The notes: generated by a model not told the origin, from the letters alone. Shown: positions 29,176 to 38,880, counted from the first letter of the stretch. The stretch is DNA of 64,000 nt from Pseudomonas arsenicoxydans (GCF_006438915.1 NZ_RCZE01000002.1:375144-439143); one strand, 5' to 3'. Made by a program: numbers and translations.

Positions 29176-30522
29176 ATGACATTAATCTCAAGTGAAGGAA
29201 CAGAAACCAGGATACCGGCCACAAGTTCCTGGTCACTTACCGGTTCATTGAATCAGGCCCGCCAGGATTTTTCCGCGACCCTGCTGCAAGATGGAAAAGT
29301 GCTGGTTGCTGCAGGCGCCGACCACGAATTCGGGGGTTCGATAATCTACAACTCAGTGGAAATCTACGACCCAGAGACTGCCCGGTGGACGCAAGTCGCT
29401 GATATGAACACTGGCCGCTATGGAGCCCAGGCGATCTTGCTGACGGATGGAACAGTGTTAGTGACCGCAGGCGCGGGCCATACGCACGGCATTGACGTGT
29501 CGGAAATCTACGACCCGAAGACTGACGCATGGACGAACACCGGTGTGTTGAACGCTCAACATGGTGCAACTTGCGCATCGATATCCCTACCTGATGGAAG
29601 AGTGCTACTCGCTGGTGGGTACGATGTGGCCATTGGATTCGTCAAAGCGGTGGAAATCTACGACCCGAAGTCTCGCGTCTGGGAGCGAATCGCTGACATG
29701 AACGTTGGCCGGAACACTTTCTCAATGACCCTTATGGGAGACGGCAAAGTGTTGGTCGCCGGTGGCAATTCCGACGCGGGGGGAAAGACGAATTCGGTGG
29801 AGGAGCTGGATCTGGAGACCGGAGTGTGGACGCCTATAGCGCCTATGCTGCACGCCCGCGTTAGATGCAGTGCGTTCCTGCTGCCAAGTGGTCACATAAT
29901 GGTTGCTGGGGGGATAACCAACCTCGAAGGTACGGCCGAATTCTATAATCCTGAGACAGGTAGCTGGAGGGTGATGTCCATGCAAACGGGGCACGCCGCC
30001 ACTACGGCAACCAGGATGAAAGACGGCAAAATACTTTTCATTGGCGGCGCCAATGATGTAATTGGCCCTACTCGTGAAGTTGAGCTCTTTGATCCAGAGA
30101 CGGGAGAGTTTGAACCTATTGAAGAGACTCACGTTCTGTACCCCCGCGGTCTCGGTGTCTCAGCAACTCAGCTCCAAACTGGCGAAATATTGGTCGCCGG
30201 AGGACAGTTGGAACCCGTTACAGATAAAGCCATGCTTTTCACACCTTTCTTTATAAGAACTCCAAAAAATGGGTCTACTACCGGTCCCCGTCCAATCTAT
30301 TCCGGCTTATCCTTGTTCGCTCACACGCCTGTAGCAGTGATCGACCAGTATGGAGAACTTATTGTCGCCACTGTTACCGACGCACAAGGACAATGGTCCG
30401 TTTCCTCCGCCATAGATTTGCAAGAAGGAAGCCACCGAATACAAGCGGTCATATCAGGAAAAGGCACCATGACCGTCGGGTTCGAAGCCTACGGGTCAAC
30501 AGAAACAGGTTCAAAAAATTAA
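29176..30522 (+). CDS. Kelch-repeat beta-propeller protein with C-terminal Ig-like domain
   Basis: Protein of 448 aa with no signal peptide. About six to seven kelch blades run from residue 20 to 345, each with a DGKVLVAAG-like strand, an EIYDPET-like turn and a W about five residues later. The last about 85 residues form an Ig-like module (AVIDQYGELIVATVTDAQGQ, then SHRIQAVI). Function unknown; bacterial relatives are often binding or surface proteins. The ATG at 29176 has AAGGAAG nine bases upstream. Base use is visibly less GC-rich than neighbours, and the gene stands between two terminators with its own dyad, so it may be acquired. Confidence 0.8.
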   Translation: MTLISSEGTETRIPATSSWSLTGSLNQARQDFSATLLQDGKVLVAAGADHEFGGSIIYNSVEIYDPETARWTQVADMNTGRYGAQAILLTDGTVLVTAGAGHTHGIDVSEIYDPKTDAWTNTGVLNAQHGATCASISLPDGRVLLAGGYDVAIGFVKAVEIYDPKSRVWERIADMNVGRNTFSMTLMGDGKVLVAGGNSDAGGKTNSVEELDLETGVWTPIAPMLHARVRCSAFLLPSGHIMVAGGITNLEGTAEFYNPETGSWRVMSMQTGHAATTATRMKDGKILFIGGANDVIGPTREVELFDPETGEFEPIEETHVLYPRGLGVSATQLQTGEILVAGGQLEPVTDKAMLFTPFFIRTPKNGSTTGPRPIYSGLSLFAHTPVAVIDQYGELIVATVTDAQGQWSVSSAIDLQEGSHRIQAVISGKGTMTVGFEAYGSTETGSKN

Positions 30523-30606
30523 CGCTAATGAGACCCAGTGCTTTGTTTTCGCATTCTGTAAAAACAGTTAGCTCTTCAATAAGTACAGGGTTCGTGAAGT
30601 CCCAAA

Positions 30607-30645
30607 CAAGAAGGCCCGTCCGACCAAGTCAGACGGGCCTTCTTG
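30607..30645. terminator. Strong terminator after the kelch gene
   Basis: CAAGAAGGCCCGTC and GACGGGCCTTCTTG pair perfectly; A and T runs flank the GC stem, so it can act on both strands. Confidence 0.88.
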
Positions 30646-30698
30646 TATCTGGCGATCACTCGCTTTCACAGATGATCCCGGTTGCAAATAGAAGTGCA

Positions 30699-31028
30699 CT
30701 ACGGTTGTAATTTTTGCGGCGTTTCTTGCCCCATGCAACGCACCGCTTTTTTCTTGCTGTCGACCAAGACACCGGTCAGGCCTTTTTGCTCGGTATCAAA
30801 CATCACCAACACGCCATCAATGCACTGCGCCACTTGCGCGGCGGGCTCCAGGGAGACTTTGTAGTCCTCGCCCGGTACGGTCTTGAGCATGGTGAATTCG
30901 TTGAGCAGCAACGCATCCTCCGGCTTGGCGAAATGCAGGTAACCGTAGAACCACAAGGCACCCACAGTGCCGAGGATGCTGCAGATACCGGTGATGATCA
31001 GCGGGATGGCGTTACGTTCTTCACTCAT
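30699..31028 (-). CDS. Small single-pass membrane protein, 109 aa
   Basis: One N-terminal transmembrane helix (about residues 9-30, LIITGICSILGTVGALWFYG), then a soluble part with two cysteines (AQCIDGV, VRCMGQE) that could form a disulfide if periplasmic. No family recognised. Its ATG overlaps the stop of the upstream alpha/beta hydrolase gene by four bases, so they are one operon. Confidence 0.75.
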   Translation of the reverse strand: MSEERNAIPLIITGICSILGTVGALWFYGYLHFAKPEDALLLNEFTMLKTVPGEDYKVSLEPAAQVAQCIDGVLVMFDTEQKGLTGVLVDSKKKAVRCMGQETPQKLQP

Positions 31029-31939
31029 TGCGGACTCTCTGGTGGTTCATCTTCTGAATTCGGGGGGGCCGGGTAATTGGGGATTTCACCCAGGCGGCGC
31101 AGGCCGTTGAAATGCTGCGGATCGTCGAGATAACGCAACATGACTTTTCGCCAGACCGGATCGGCGAAGGTCTGCACATGACCGCCTCGGGTCAGTTGCA
31201 GCACGCGCGGCGGCGGCGCAGCTTGATACAGACGGATGCCGTTGGAAAGGGGCACGATCGGATCGTCGATGCTGTGGTAGAGCAGTTTCGGCACGCTTTT
31301 GAGCTGCGGCATCGAGTTGATCGCGCTGTCGCTATCCGGCACCAGCCAGGACAACGGCACCTGGAACGGCCAGGTCAGCCACGAGTTGCTCAAGGCAAAC
31401 TGGCCGACACTGCGATAGCTGGCGGGCGCTCCGTCGAGGATCAGGGCGGTGAGCTGTTTCTCTCGCTCGGGGTGTTGAACCAGGTAGTGCACGGCCATCG
31501 AGCCACCGAGGCTTTGGCCGAGCAGGATCAGCGGTTTGCCTTTGACCTCGGGGGCCTGATCGAGCCATTTGAACGCGGCGTCGATGTCCTGATAGATCGC
31601 CGGCAGGCTCGGTTTCCCTTCGGATAAACCGTAGCCGCGATAGTCGATCAGCAGCACTTGATAGCCTTCCTTGGGCAGCCACCAGCTCCCGCCCAGGTGC
31701 ATCGGCAGGTTGCCGCCGTTGCCGTGCAGGTGCAGCACCGTGCCTTTGACGTCGACACCTTTTTTCGCGGGTAACCACCAGGCGTTGAGCTTGAGGCCGT
31801 CGGCGGTGACGAGGGTGACGGTGCGGTATTCGAGATGAGCTTTTTCCGGGGTGAACACCTGGCCGGGGTCGGGGTAGAACAGCAGGGAGCTGCAACCGCT
31901 CAAGGTCAGAAGCAGGCAAACCATGCCGAGGAATCTCAT
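31025..31939 (-). CDS. Alpha/beta-hydrolase lipoprotein
   Basis: Protein of 304 aa with a lipoprotein signal (lipobox LSGC, Cys at about 16). The hydrolase core has the oxyanion region LHLHGNGGNLPMHLGG, the nucleophile elbow LGQSLGGSMAVHYL (Ser in GQSLGG), an Asp in IDDPIVP, and the His in RGGHVQTF, in the right order for a serine hydrolase. Substrate unknown. The downstream membrane gene is coupled by an ATGA overlap. Confidence 0.83.
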   Translation of the reverse strand: MRFLGMVCLLLTLSGCSSLLFYPDPGQVFTPEKAHLEYRTVTLVTADGLKLNAWWLPAKKGVDVKGTVLHLHGNGGNLPMHLGGSWWLPKEGYQVLLIDYRGYGLSEGKPSLPAIYQDIDAAFKWLDQAPEVKGKPLILLGQSLGGSMAVHYLVQHPEREKQLTALILDGAPASYRSVGQFALSNSWLTWPFQVPLSWLVPDSDSAINSMPQLKSVPKLLYHSIDDPIVPLSNGIRLYQAAPPPRVLQLTRGGHVQTFADPVWRKVMLRYLDDPQHFNGLRRLGEIPNYPAPPNSEDEPPESPQ

Positions 31940-31979
31940 CCGTTGAAACCTCGCAAAAATGGATTGAAATATAGATCAA

Positions 31980-32071
31980 ATGTGGGAGCGGGCTTGCTCG
32001 CGAAGGCGGTGTGTCAGACAACTAAAATGTTGAATATCAGACCGCTTTCGCGAGCAAGCCCGCTCCCACAT
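31980..32071. repeat. REP pair (REPIN)
   Basis: Inverted GTGGGAGCGGGCTTGCTCGC cores around a spacer of about 45 bases, between two minus-strand transcription units. Confidence 0.85.
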
Positions 32072-32087
32072 TTTGACCGTGTGATCG

Positions 32088-33365
32088 TTAGAGGATGTTG
32101 GAGTAATCCGCTTCAATCCGGTCCAGGCTCAGGTGATTGAGGAAGTTGGAGAAGCACATCCATGCCGACAGCGCGTTCAAATCACGGAACTGATCCGGCA
32201 AATACTTCGGCGGCACCACCAACCCTTCATCCACCAACTGGCGCAGCGTGCGCATGTCTTCCAGCGTGGTCTTGCCGCAAAACAGCAGCGGGATCTGCTC
32301 AAGCTTGCCTTTGCGCACGGCCAACTGAATGTAGTTGTAAACCATGATGAAGCCCTTGAGGTAGGACAAGTCTTTGGTAAATGGCAGGCCGTTGGGCACC
32401 GAACCACGGAACACCCGGCTGGCGTTGCCGTAGCTTTCCGCCATTTCGAAACCTTGCTCGCGGAAGAACTCGTAGATCTGCAGGAAGTCTGCGCCCTCCT
32501 CCACCATGTGAATGGCGCGGGTGCGGTTGGTGAGTTTGCGCAGGCGACTCGGGTAGGAGGCAAAGGTGATGATTTCCATCAGGATCGCCAGGCCTTCCTG
32601 GGTCACTGTCGACGACGGCGGGCCCTTGGACAGGAAGGTGCAGATCGGCTGGTTCAACCCGTTGAGCGTGGTGCCGACATGCACCAGCCCTTCGTGGACT
32701 TCCAGGGCACGCACGTCACGGTCGTTGAACATCGCATCGGCGCGAATCTTGATGTAGTCGGCGCCGGCCGCCGCATCGGCGACGATCCCGTCGGACTCGA
32801 ACACCCGAATGGTTTCTTCAGCCTCGCCAAACACCTTGTTCAAGCGGGTTTGCAGCAGGTGCACGGCTTCCTTGGCCGTGAGGATTTTTGGCTCATCCTT
32901 GAGATCGCCACGGCCGTCGATGTTGTTCAGGTAATCGGACAGCATCAGCCCCAGGTCAGCCAGGGTCGGGTCGCCGGCATGGAACGCGTCGGATGCAGCG
33001 CCATACAACTCTTGCGAGATCAGGCCGAAATCCTCGGTGCCGCGCGCTTCCAGCATGCGCACCACCATCCGGTATTCCTTGCACATGCGGCGCATGATCT
33101 GGCCGACCGGGTTGAACTGGCCGAGTTGACGGGTGATGTCGCGCTCGATGTTCTGGAATTCCAATTTCACTTTGCTGGAGTCAAAGGACAGTGGGCGGTT
33201 GAGGTAGTAATCGCGGTCCACCGCCGGCATTTCCTTGCCCTTGGCCTTGAGGAATCCCTTGCGGATGTTGTCGTCCCACTTGACCGCATCGAGGACGCGA
33301 ATCGGCGTCTGCGCCAGCACAATGCGATCGGACAAAATGCGTATCGTCTGCTGGTAATCGTCCAC
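32088..33365 (-). CDS. DUF1704 / QEGLA-motif metallopeptidase-like protein
   Basis: Protein of 425 aa in the DUF1704 family (called flavohaemoglobin expression-modulating QEGLA protein by some). The namesake block VTQEGLAILMEII is present. The sequence ALEVHEGLVHVG contains an HExxH zinc motif, and the family is related to the vertebrate MATCAP tyrosine carboxypeptidases. Peptidase activity is therefore plausible but not shown for bacteria. The start is a GTG at 33365 with AGGAG seven bases upstream. The preceding gene encodes a lipoprotein. Confidence 0.82.
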   Translation of the reverse strand: MDDYQQTIRILSDRIVLAQTPIRVLDAVKWDDNIRKGFLKAKGKEMPAVDRDYYLNRPLSFDSSKVKLEFQNIERDITRQLGQFNPVGQIMRRMCKEYRMVVRMLEARGTEDFGLISQELYGAASDAFHAGDPTLADLGLMLSDYLNNIDGRGDLKDEPKILTAKEAVHLLQTRLNKVFGEAEETIRVFESDGIVADAAAGADYIKIRADAMFNDRDVRALEVHEGLVHVGTTLNGLNQPICTFLSKGPPSSTVTQEGLAILMEIITFASYPSRLRKLTNRTRAIHMVEEGADFLQIYEFFREQGFEMAESYGNASRVFRGSVPNGLPFTKDLSYLKGFIMVYNYIQLAVRKGKLEQIPLLFCGKTTLEDMRTLRQLVDEGLVVPPKYLPDQFRDLNALSAWMCFSNFLNHLSLDRIEADYSNIL

Positions 33366-33401
33366 CCGAAACTCCTGTAGAAAAACCGTTATGTGCTGAG
33401 T

Positions 33402-33956
33402 CTATTTGCTTTTGGCCTGGCGCTGATATCGCACCGCTTCGACGAAGACATCGGAATTGGCCGGATCGTCGAGGTAGGTGAAGACTTGATCCATTGCGTT
33501 GTCGACCAATACGCCGTCGCCGTCGTCGGTCTGGAAGCCTTCGCCGCTCAGGACTTTTTGTCCGAGGGCCTGGTTGATCTGCTCGGGGTCGAGGTTGTAG
33601 ACCACCAATTCGTGTTTGTCCGTGAGCTCGAAACCGGCAATGGTGAAATGGCCGCCGTACTTGGCGGGCACCTTCGCCGACAGGTACCAGCGGCTGCCAT
33701 GGCGCGAGACGGTGAAGGGATAGGCTTCGCGTTCGCCGGGTTTGGCCTTGAAGTAGCTGACTGCCTGATAGCGATGGTCGCCGATACGCGTCAGCTCCAG
33801 GTTCATCGGCTCGCCCCAGGCGTTGGTGCTGGTCCATTTGCCGAGCAAACCTTTGGGCGCGGGGTCGCTGGCGGGCAGCGGCTCCTTGAAGGTCACCAGA
33901 CAGCCACTGAGCAGCAGGAACGACAAGGCGATCACGATGACGCGCCAGGCTTTCAT
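33402..33956 (-). CDS. Hypothetical lipoprotein, 184 aa
   Basis: Lipoprotein with a clear signal (lipobox LSGC, Cys at about 19). The mature part is predicted beta-rich (NLELTRIGDHRYQAVSYFKAK) and ends in a charged helix. No family recognised. GGGAG lies before the ATG. It is the first gene of a unit that may include the DUF1704 gene 36 bases downstream. Confidence 0.78.
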   Translation of the reverse strand: MKAWRVIVIALSFLLLSGCLVTFKEPLPASDPAPKGLLGKWTSTNAWGEPMNLELTRIGDHRYQAVSYFKAKPGEREAYPFTVSRHGSRWYLSAKVPAKYGGHFTIAGFELTDKHELVVYNLDPEQINQALGQKVLSGEGFQTDDGDGVLVDNAMDQVFTYLDDPANSDVFVEAVRYQRQAKSK

Positions 33957-34002
33957 TCAACACTCCCTATGAACACACGGTCCCAAGTGAACACTGTCTT
34001 AA

Positions 34003-34092
34003 TGTGGGAGCGGGCTTGCTCGCGAATGCGGTGTACCAGTCAACACAGATGCTGAATGTTCAACCGCATTCGCGAGCAAGCCCGCTCCCACA
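34003..34092. repeat. REP pair (REPIN)
   Basis: Inverted GTGGGAGCGGGCTTGCTCGC cores around a spacer of about 40 bases, between the tetR-like gene and the lipoprotein gene. Confidence 0.85.
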
Positions 34093-34113
34093 GGATCGCA
34101 GTCCCACTGGGGG

Positions 34114-34830
34114 TTACACCGACGCGAGTACCAAGTGCATGTAGCGATTGAGGATACCAAGCATTTCTTCTTCACCCGCAGGCTCGGTGTCGTTGAGCAG
34201 GCCCTGATATTCCATCCGTCCGATAATCGCCGTCAACACTTTGGCATCCTCTTGGGGCTCACGCGAACCCAACACTTCGAAAAGCTGGCAGGTGCCCTGG
34301 AGAAGAATTTGCTGATGCGAGCGCACCAGTTCCGCCAGACGCGGGTTCAACAGGGCCTCCTGACGGAACGCCTGTTCAGCCATCAAGTGTTCGCGACGGT
34401 TGATCAATTGCCGGTGAACATAGTCCGTCATCAACCGTGCAATGTCGTCCGCCAACTGCGAGCGCGCCTCGGGGCTGCCATCGCCGCTGACCACCATCTC
34501 GCGCAGCAAGCCTTCGTTGTTCACCCACAACTTGGCCATGAACGCCGCGCTGCGTTCCACGTATTGGGCGAAGGTATCGGTGAGCAAGTCATCGATGTCC
34601 TTGAAATAGTAGGTAGTGGCCGACAACGGCACACCGGCCTCGGCCGCCACCGCACGGTGGCGTACGGCCCGCACGCCATCGCGCACGACAATGCGCATCG
34701 CCGCATCGAGAATGTCCTGTCGACGCTGCTCGCTGCCCTGTCGGCTGGCCTTGCGGCCCTGGTACTGAACACTTTCAGCGACCGCAGTGGCGATACCCGC
34801 TGCACCTTCTTGAGCCATTGCACGATTCAC
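34114..34830 (-). CDS. TetR-family transcriptional regulator
   Basis: Regulator of 238 aa. The HTH runs through RRQDILDAAMRIVVRDGVRA and VAAEAGVPLSATTYYF (about residues 36-75), after a basic Gln-rich arm. The C-terminal part is all helical, with no recognised ligand family. The start is a GTG at 34830 with AGGAAAG eight bases upstream; an ATG at 34818 is possible. An imperfect dyad upstream may be its own operator. It lies between a REP pair and the lysS terminator, so it is monocistronic. Confidence 0.85.
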   Translation of the reverse strand: MNRAMAQEGAAGIATAVAESVQYQGRKASRQGSEQRRQDILDAAMRIVVRDGVRAVRHRAVAAEAGVPLSATTYYFKDIDDLLTDTFAQYVERSAAFMAKLWVNNEGLLREMVVSGDGSPEARSQLADDIARLMTDYVHRQLINRREHLMAEQAFRQEALLNPRLAELVRSHQQILLQGTCQLFEVLGSREPQEDAKVLTAIIGRMEYQGLLNDTEPAGEEEMLGILNRYMHLVLASV

Positions 34831-34864
34831 GACAGGTCTTTCCTCTCAGATGAAAGCAACAAAT

Positions 34865-34880
34865 TGATACGTTTGTACCA
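34865..34880. promoter_or_regulatory. Candidate autoregulatory operator of the TetR gene
   Basis: TGATAC and GTACCA flank a GTTT spacer, a dyad with one mismatch, 35 bases upstream of the GTG start. The size fits a TetR half-site pair but is short. Confidence 0.35.
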
Positions 34881-34890
34881 GACAGGCAAT

Positions 34891-34918
34891 AAAAAGCCGC
34901 CTGAAAAGGCGGCTTTTT
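34891..34918 (-). terminator. Terminator after lysS
   Basis: AAAAAGCCGCCT and AGGCGGCTTTTT pair perfectly around a four-base loop; the T-run on the minus strand ends the lysS message. Confidence 0.9.
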
Positions 34919-34929
34919 AATTGAAACAC

Positions 34930-36432
34930 TTACGCTTGCGGCCGCATGTGCGGGAACAGGATCACGTCGCGGATCGACGGGGAGTTGGTCAGCAGCATCA
35001 CCAGACGGTCGATACCGATACCTTCACCGGCGGTTGGCGGCATGCCGTATTCCAGCGCACGAACGAAGTCGGCGTCGTAATGCATGGCTTCGTCGTCGCC
35101 CGCGTCCTTGTCCGCGACCTGAGCCATGAAGCGCTCGGCCTGGTCTTCCGCGTCGTTCAACTCGGAGTAGGCGTTGGCGATTTCACGGCCGCCGATGAAC
35201 AGTTCGAAACGGTCGGTGACGTTCGGGTTGTCATCGTTGCGACGGGCCAGCGGCGACACTTCGAACGGGTACTGGGTAATGAAGTGCGGCTGTTCCAGCT
35301 TGTGCTCGACCAGCTCTTCGAAAATCATCACCTGCAGTTTGCCCAGACCTTCGAAGCCCAGCACCTTGGCGCCGGCCTTCTTGGCGATGGCACGCGCTTT
35401 GTCGATATCGGTCAGGTCGTCTGCGGTCAGCTCAGGGTTGTACTTGAGGATCGAGTCGAACACCGACAGACGCACGAACGGTTCGCCGAAGTGGAACACT
35501 TTGTCGCCGTAAGGCACGTCGGTGCTGCCCAGAACCAGCTGCGCCAGTTCGCGGAACAGTTCTTCGGTCAGGTCCATGTTGTCTTCGTAGTCGGCGTACG
35601 CCTGGTAGAACTCCAACATGGTGAACTCAGGGTTGTGACGAGTCGAAACGCCCTCGTTACGGAAGTTGCGGTTGATCTCGAACACTTTCTCGAAACCGCC
35701 AACCACCAAACGCTTGAGGTACAACTCAGGCGCGATACGCAGGAACATTTCCATGTCCAGCGCGTTGTGGTGAGTCTCGAACGGCTTGGCCGCTGCGCCA
35801 CCCGGGATGGTTTGCAGCATCGGCGTTTCAACTTCGAGGAAGTCACGCTGCATCAGGAAGCTGCGGATGTGCGCGATGACTTGCGAACGGACGCGGAACG
35901 TCTGGCGCACTTCTTCGTTGACGATCAGGTCAACGTAACGCTGACGGTAGCGCTGTTCGGTGTCGGTCAGGCCGTGGTGCTTGTCCGGCAGCGGGCGCAG
36001 CGACTTGGTCAGCAGGCGTACGGTGGTCATTTCGACGTACAGGTCGCCCTTGCCGGAACGCGCCAGGGTGCCTTCGGCGGCAATGATGTCGCCCATGTCC
36101 CAGGTTTTCACCGCGGCCAGGGTGTCTTCGGACAGGGTTTTACGGTTGACGTAGACCTGGATGCGACCGGTCATGTCCTGGATCACCATGAACGAGCCAC
36201 GGTTGAGCATGATGCGACCGGCAACCTTGACCGGGATTGCAGCCTCTGCCAGCTCTTCCTTGGTCTTGTCCGCGTACTGTTTCTGCAAGTCATTGCAGTA
36301 GTTGTCGCGGCGGAAGTCGTTCGGGAAGGCATTGCCCTTGGCGCGCTCGGCAGCAAGCTTTTCCTTGCGCAGGGCGATCAGGGAGTTTTCTTCCTGTTGC
36401 AGGGCTTGCGGGTCGAGTTCTAGGTCGCTCAT
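34930..36432 (-). CDS. lysS: Lysyl-tRNA synthetase, class II
   Basis: Charges tRNA-Lys. The N-terminal OB domain occupies about residues 60-170. Class II motif 2 is [20 protein letters not shown], and motif 3 is [19 protein letters not shown], near the C-terminus. The length of 500 aa is standard. It follows prfB by 83 bases, the same prfB-lysS pairing as in E. coli. The gap holds a GC hairpin (36462-36480) and a half REP. Confidence 0.96.
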   Translation of the reverse strand: MSDLELDPQALQQEENSLIALRKEKLAAERAKGNAFPNDFRRDNYCNDLQKQYADKTKEELAEAAIPVKVAGRIMLNRGSFMVIQDMTGRIQVYVNRKTLSEDTLAAVKTWDMGDIIAAEGTLARSGKGDLYVEMTTVRLLTKSLRPLPDKHHGLTDTEQRYRQRYVDLIVNEEVRQTFRVRSQVIAHIRSFLMQRDFLEVETPMLQTIPGGAAAKPFETHHNALDMEMFLRIAPELYLKRLVVGGFEKVFEINRNFRNEGVSTRHNPEFTMLEFYQAYADYEDNMDLTEELFRELAQLVLGSTDVPYGDKVFHFGEPFVRLSVFDSILKYNPELTADDLTDIDKARAIAKKAGAKVLGFEGLGKLQVMIFEELVEHKLEQPHFITQYPFEVSPLARRNDDNPNVTDRFELFIGGREIANAYSELNDAEDQAERFMAQVADKDAGDDEAMHYDADFVRALEYGMPPTAGEGIGIDRLVMLLTNSPSIRDVILFPHMRPQA

Positions 36433-36461
36433 GTCTTTAAATATTCCATCAGGTTCATTGT

Positions 36462-36480
36462 CCCCGGCCGTTGGCCGGGG
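36462..36480. other. GC hairpin between prfB and lysS
   Basis: CCCCGGCC and GGCCGGGG pair around three bases. There is no T-run, so full termination is unlikely. Next to it at 36481-36505 is a single REP-like half (GCCAGCAAGCCGGCTCCTAC). Confidence 0.6.
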
Positions 36481-36515
36481 ATCGCCAGCAAGCCGGCTCC
36501 TACAGGGGGATCGGG

Positions 36516-37611
36516 TTACAAGCCTTGTTTCAGGCTGGCCACCAGGTATTCGTCGATGTCGCCGTCGAGCACCTTGTCGCAGTCGCTGCGTTCGATGTTA
36601 GTGCGCAAATCCTTGATTCGCGACGCATCGAGTACATACGAGCGGATCTGGTGACCCCAGCCGATGTCGGACTTGGTGTCTTCCAGGGCCTGGGAGGCGG
36701 CGTTGCGTTTTTGCACTTCCTGCTCGTACAAGCGCGCCCGCAACATTTTCATCGCGGTGTCTTTGTTGGCGTGCTGGGAGCGTTCGTTCTGGCAGCTGAC
36801 CACGGTGTTGGTCGGTACGTGCGTAATACGTACGGCCGAGTCGGTGGTGTTTACGTGCTGACCACCGGCACCGGAGGAGCGGTAGGTGTCAATGCGCAGG
36901 TCCGACGGGTTGATGTCGATTTCGATGTTGTCATCGATTTCCGGCGACACGAACACGGCCGAGAACGAGGTGTGGCGACGGTTGCCGGAGTCGAACGGGC
37001 TTTTGCGCACCAGACGGTGCACGCCGATCTCGGTGCGCAACCAGCCAAAGGCGTATTCACCCTTGATGTGCACGGTGGCGCCCTTGATCCCGGCGACTTC
37101 ACCGGCGGACAGTTCCATGATGGTCGCGTCGAAACCGCGCTTGTCAGCCCAGCGCAGGTACATGCGCAGCAGGATGTTGGCCCAGTCCTGGGCCTCGGTG
37201 CCGCCGGAGCCGGCCTGGATGTCCAGGTAGGCGTTGTTGGCATCCATTTCACCGCTGAACATGCGGCGGAATTCGAGTTTTTCCAGCGACTCGCGCAGGC
37301 GCTCGACTTCGGCAGCGACGTCATCGACGGCGGCCTGGTCTTCTTCTTCGGCGGACATCAGCAGCAGGTCTTTGGCGTCGGCCAGGCCGGAGTGCATTTC
37401 GTCGAGGGTTTCGACGATCTGCGCCAGCAGGGACCGCTCGCGGCCCAGTTCCTGAGCGTACGACGGGTTGTTCCAGACAGACGGATCTTCAAGCTCGCGA
37501 TTGACTTCAGTCAGACGCTCATGCTTTTGATCGTAGTCAAAGATACCCCCGAATAGTTTCGGAGCGCTCGGACAGGTCCTTGATACTGTTAAGGATCGGG
37601 TTGATTTCCAT
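36516..37611 (-). CDS. prfB: Peptide chain release factor 2, expressed by programmed +1 frameshift
   Basis: RF2 recognises UGA and UAA and triggers peptide release. The first frame starts at the ATG at 37611 and gives 24 residues ([10 protein letters not shown] to RGYL), then meets TGA at 37539-37537. Skipping one base continues as [13 protein letters not shown] through 36516, for 364 aa in total, the normal RF2 length. The recoding site reads CGGGGGTATCTTTGAC, with the internal Shine-Dalgarno-like GGGGG, slippery CTT and the TGA as in E. coli. Functional motifs are SPF ([10 protein letters not shown]) for UGA recognition and GAGGQHVN for hydrolysis. The stop is decoded by RF2 itself, so low RF2 raises its own synthesis. 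Confidence 0.96.
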
Positions 37612-37713
37612 GGCGGGCAGCACTCGTTGGCGAACTTTTGAAAGCCGGCGAGTATAACGGCAAACGGCCTGAAACGGCAGTCCGCCTGGCGGCTTAGGGG
37701 TGAATGGTTTTGG

Positions 37714-37806
37714 TGTGGCGAGGGAGCTTGCTCCCGCTGGGGCGCGAAGCGCGCCCAACAAATGGGACTGCTGCGCAGTCCAGCGGGAGCAAGCTCCCTC
37801 GCCACA
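37714..37806. repeat. Composite REP-like palindrome
   Basis: TGTGGCGAGGGAGCTTGCTC at the left has its complement at the right, and the centre holds a further hairpin, GGCGCGAAGCGCGCC, plus CTGCTGCGCAG. It differs from other REPs in the window and lies between prfB and wspR. Confidence 0.75.
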
Positions 37807-37827
37807 GGGTCCCGTCAGGCAGGAAAA

Positions 37828-38832
37828 CTACTCGATCCCAACCTGATTACGCCCATTGTTCTTCGCCAGGTACAGCCCCTTGTCCGCCGCCGAGATCAAC
37901 TGGCGGCAATCGCTGCCCGGTTGCGGGACCATGGTGGAGAGGCCAATGCTGATGGTCAGGCTGGAGCCTTCGGCCGGTGAAATATGCGGGATCTTCAGCG
38001 CCGCCACGGTCTGGCGCAGTTTTTCCGCCACCAGGCGTGCACCGCCCGGCGTGGTATTGGGCAGCACCAACGCAAACTCCTCGCCACCATAACGGGCCGG
38101 CAGGTCGGACGGGCGAGCGCTCGCCTCGCGAATCGCCGTGGCCACCTTGCGCAAGGCTTCATCGCCCTCCAGATGACCGAAGCTATCGTTAAAGTCTTTG
38201 AAATAATCCACATCGATCATCAGCAGCGACAGCTGACTCTGGTCACGCAGCGAACGGCGCCATTCCAGCTCCAGGTATTCATCGAAATGCCGACGGTTCG
38301 ACAGCCCGGTCAGGCCATCGGAGTTCATCAGCCGCTGCAGCACCAGATTGGTGTCGAGCAATTGCTGCTGGCTGACCCGCAACGCGCGGTACGCCGCATC
38401 GCGCTGCAACAGCGTCATGTAGGAGCGAGAGTGATAGCGAATCCGCGCGACCAGCTCGATGTTGTCCGGCAGCTTGACCAGATAATCATTGGCCCCGGCC
38501 GCAAACGCCGCGCTCTTGATCAGCGGGTCTTCCTTGGTTGACAGGACAATGATCGGAATGTCCTTGGTCGCCGGATGATTGCGGTACTCGCGCACTAGGC
38601 TCAAGCCGTCCAGACCGGGCATTACCAGGTCCTGAAGAATCACCGTCGGCTTGATGCGGATCGCCTGCGCGATGGCCTGGTGCGGGTCGGCGCAGAAGTG
38701 GAAGTCGATATTGTCTTCGGTCGACAACCCCCGGCGCACCGCTTCACCGATCATCGCCTGATCGTCCACCAACAACACCATGGCGGCGTTTTCGTCGGTG
38801 GTTTTGAAGTCGTCGAGCTGTAAGTCATTCAT
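37828..38832 (-). CDS. wspR: Diguanylate cyclase response regulator WspR
   Basis: Output of the Wsp system, making c-di-GMP from two GTP when phosphorylated. The receiver domain has [12 protein letters not shown] and the phosphoacceptor Asp in [12 protein letters not shown] (about 68), with the Lys in YLVKLPDN. A helical stalk leads to a GGDEF domain with the active-site motif [13 protein letters not shown]. Five residues before it is the inhibitory-site motif RPSD (RxxD), so product feedback is expected. The gene starts 48 bases after the wspF stop in the same direction and probably shares the operon. Confidence 0.95.
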   Translation of the reverse strand: MNDLQLDDFKTTDENAAMVLLVDDQAMIGEAVRRGLSTEDNIDFHFCADPHQAIAQAIRIKPTVILQDLVMPGLDGLSLVREYRNHPATKDIPIIVLSTKEDPLIKSAAFAAGANDYLVKLPDNIELVARIRYHSRSYMTLLQRDAAYRALRVSQQQLLDTNLVLQRLMNSDGLTGLSNRRHFDEYLELEWRRSLRDQSQLSLLMIDVDYFKDFNDSFGHLEGDEALRKVATAIREASARPSDLPARYGGEEFALVLPNTTPGGARLVAEKLRQTVAALKIPHISPAEGSSLTISIGLSTMVPQPGSDCRQLISAADKGLYLAKNNGRNQVGIE

Positions 38833-38880
38833 GGGCGGTCACCTGAGTACTACCTGGGCCAGGATTGCTGCTAATGGCGG

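Noticed and set aside
32133..33380. A 415-codon + strand frame antisense to the DUF1704 gene
   Set aside because: A shadow of the minus-strand gene, which has HExxH and QEGLA motifs and a ribosome site.
34921..36423. A 500-codon open frame on the + strand antisense to lysS
   Set aside because: Its frame mirrors lysS codons in GC-rich DNA. The lysS frame has all class II motifs, so the antisense is a shadow.
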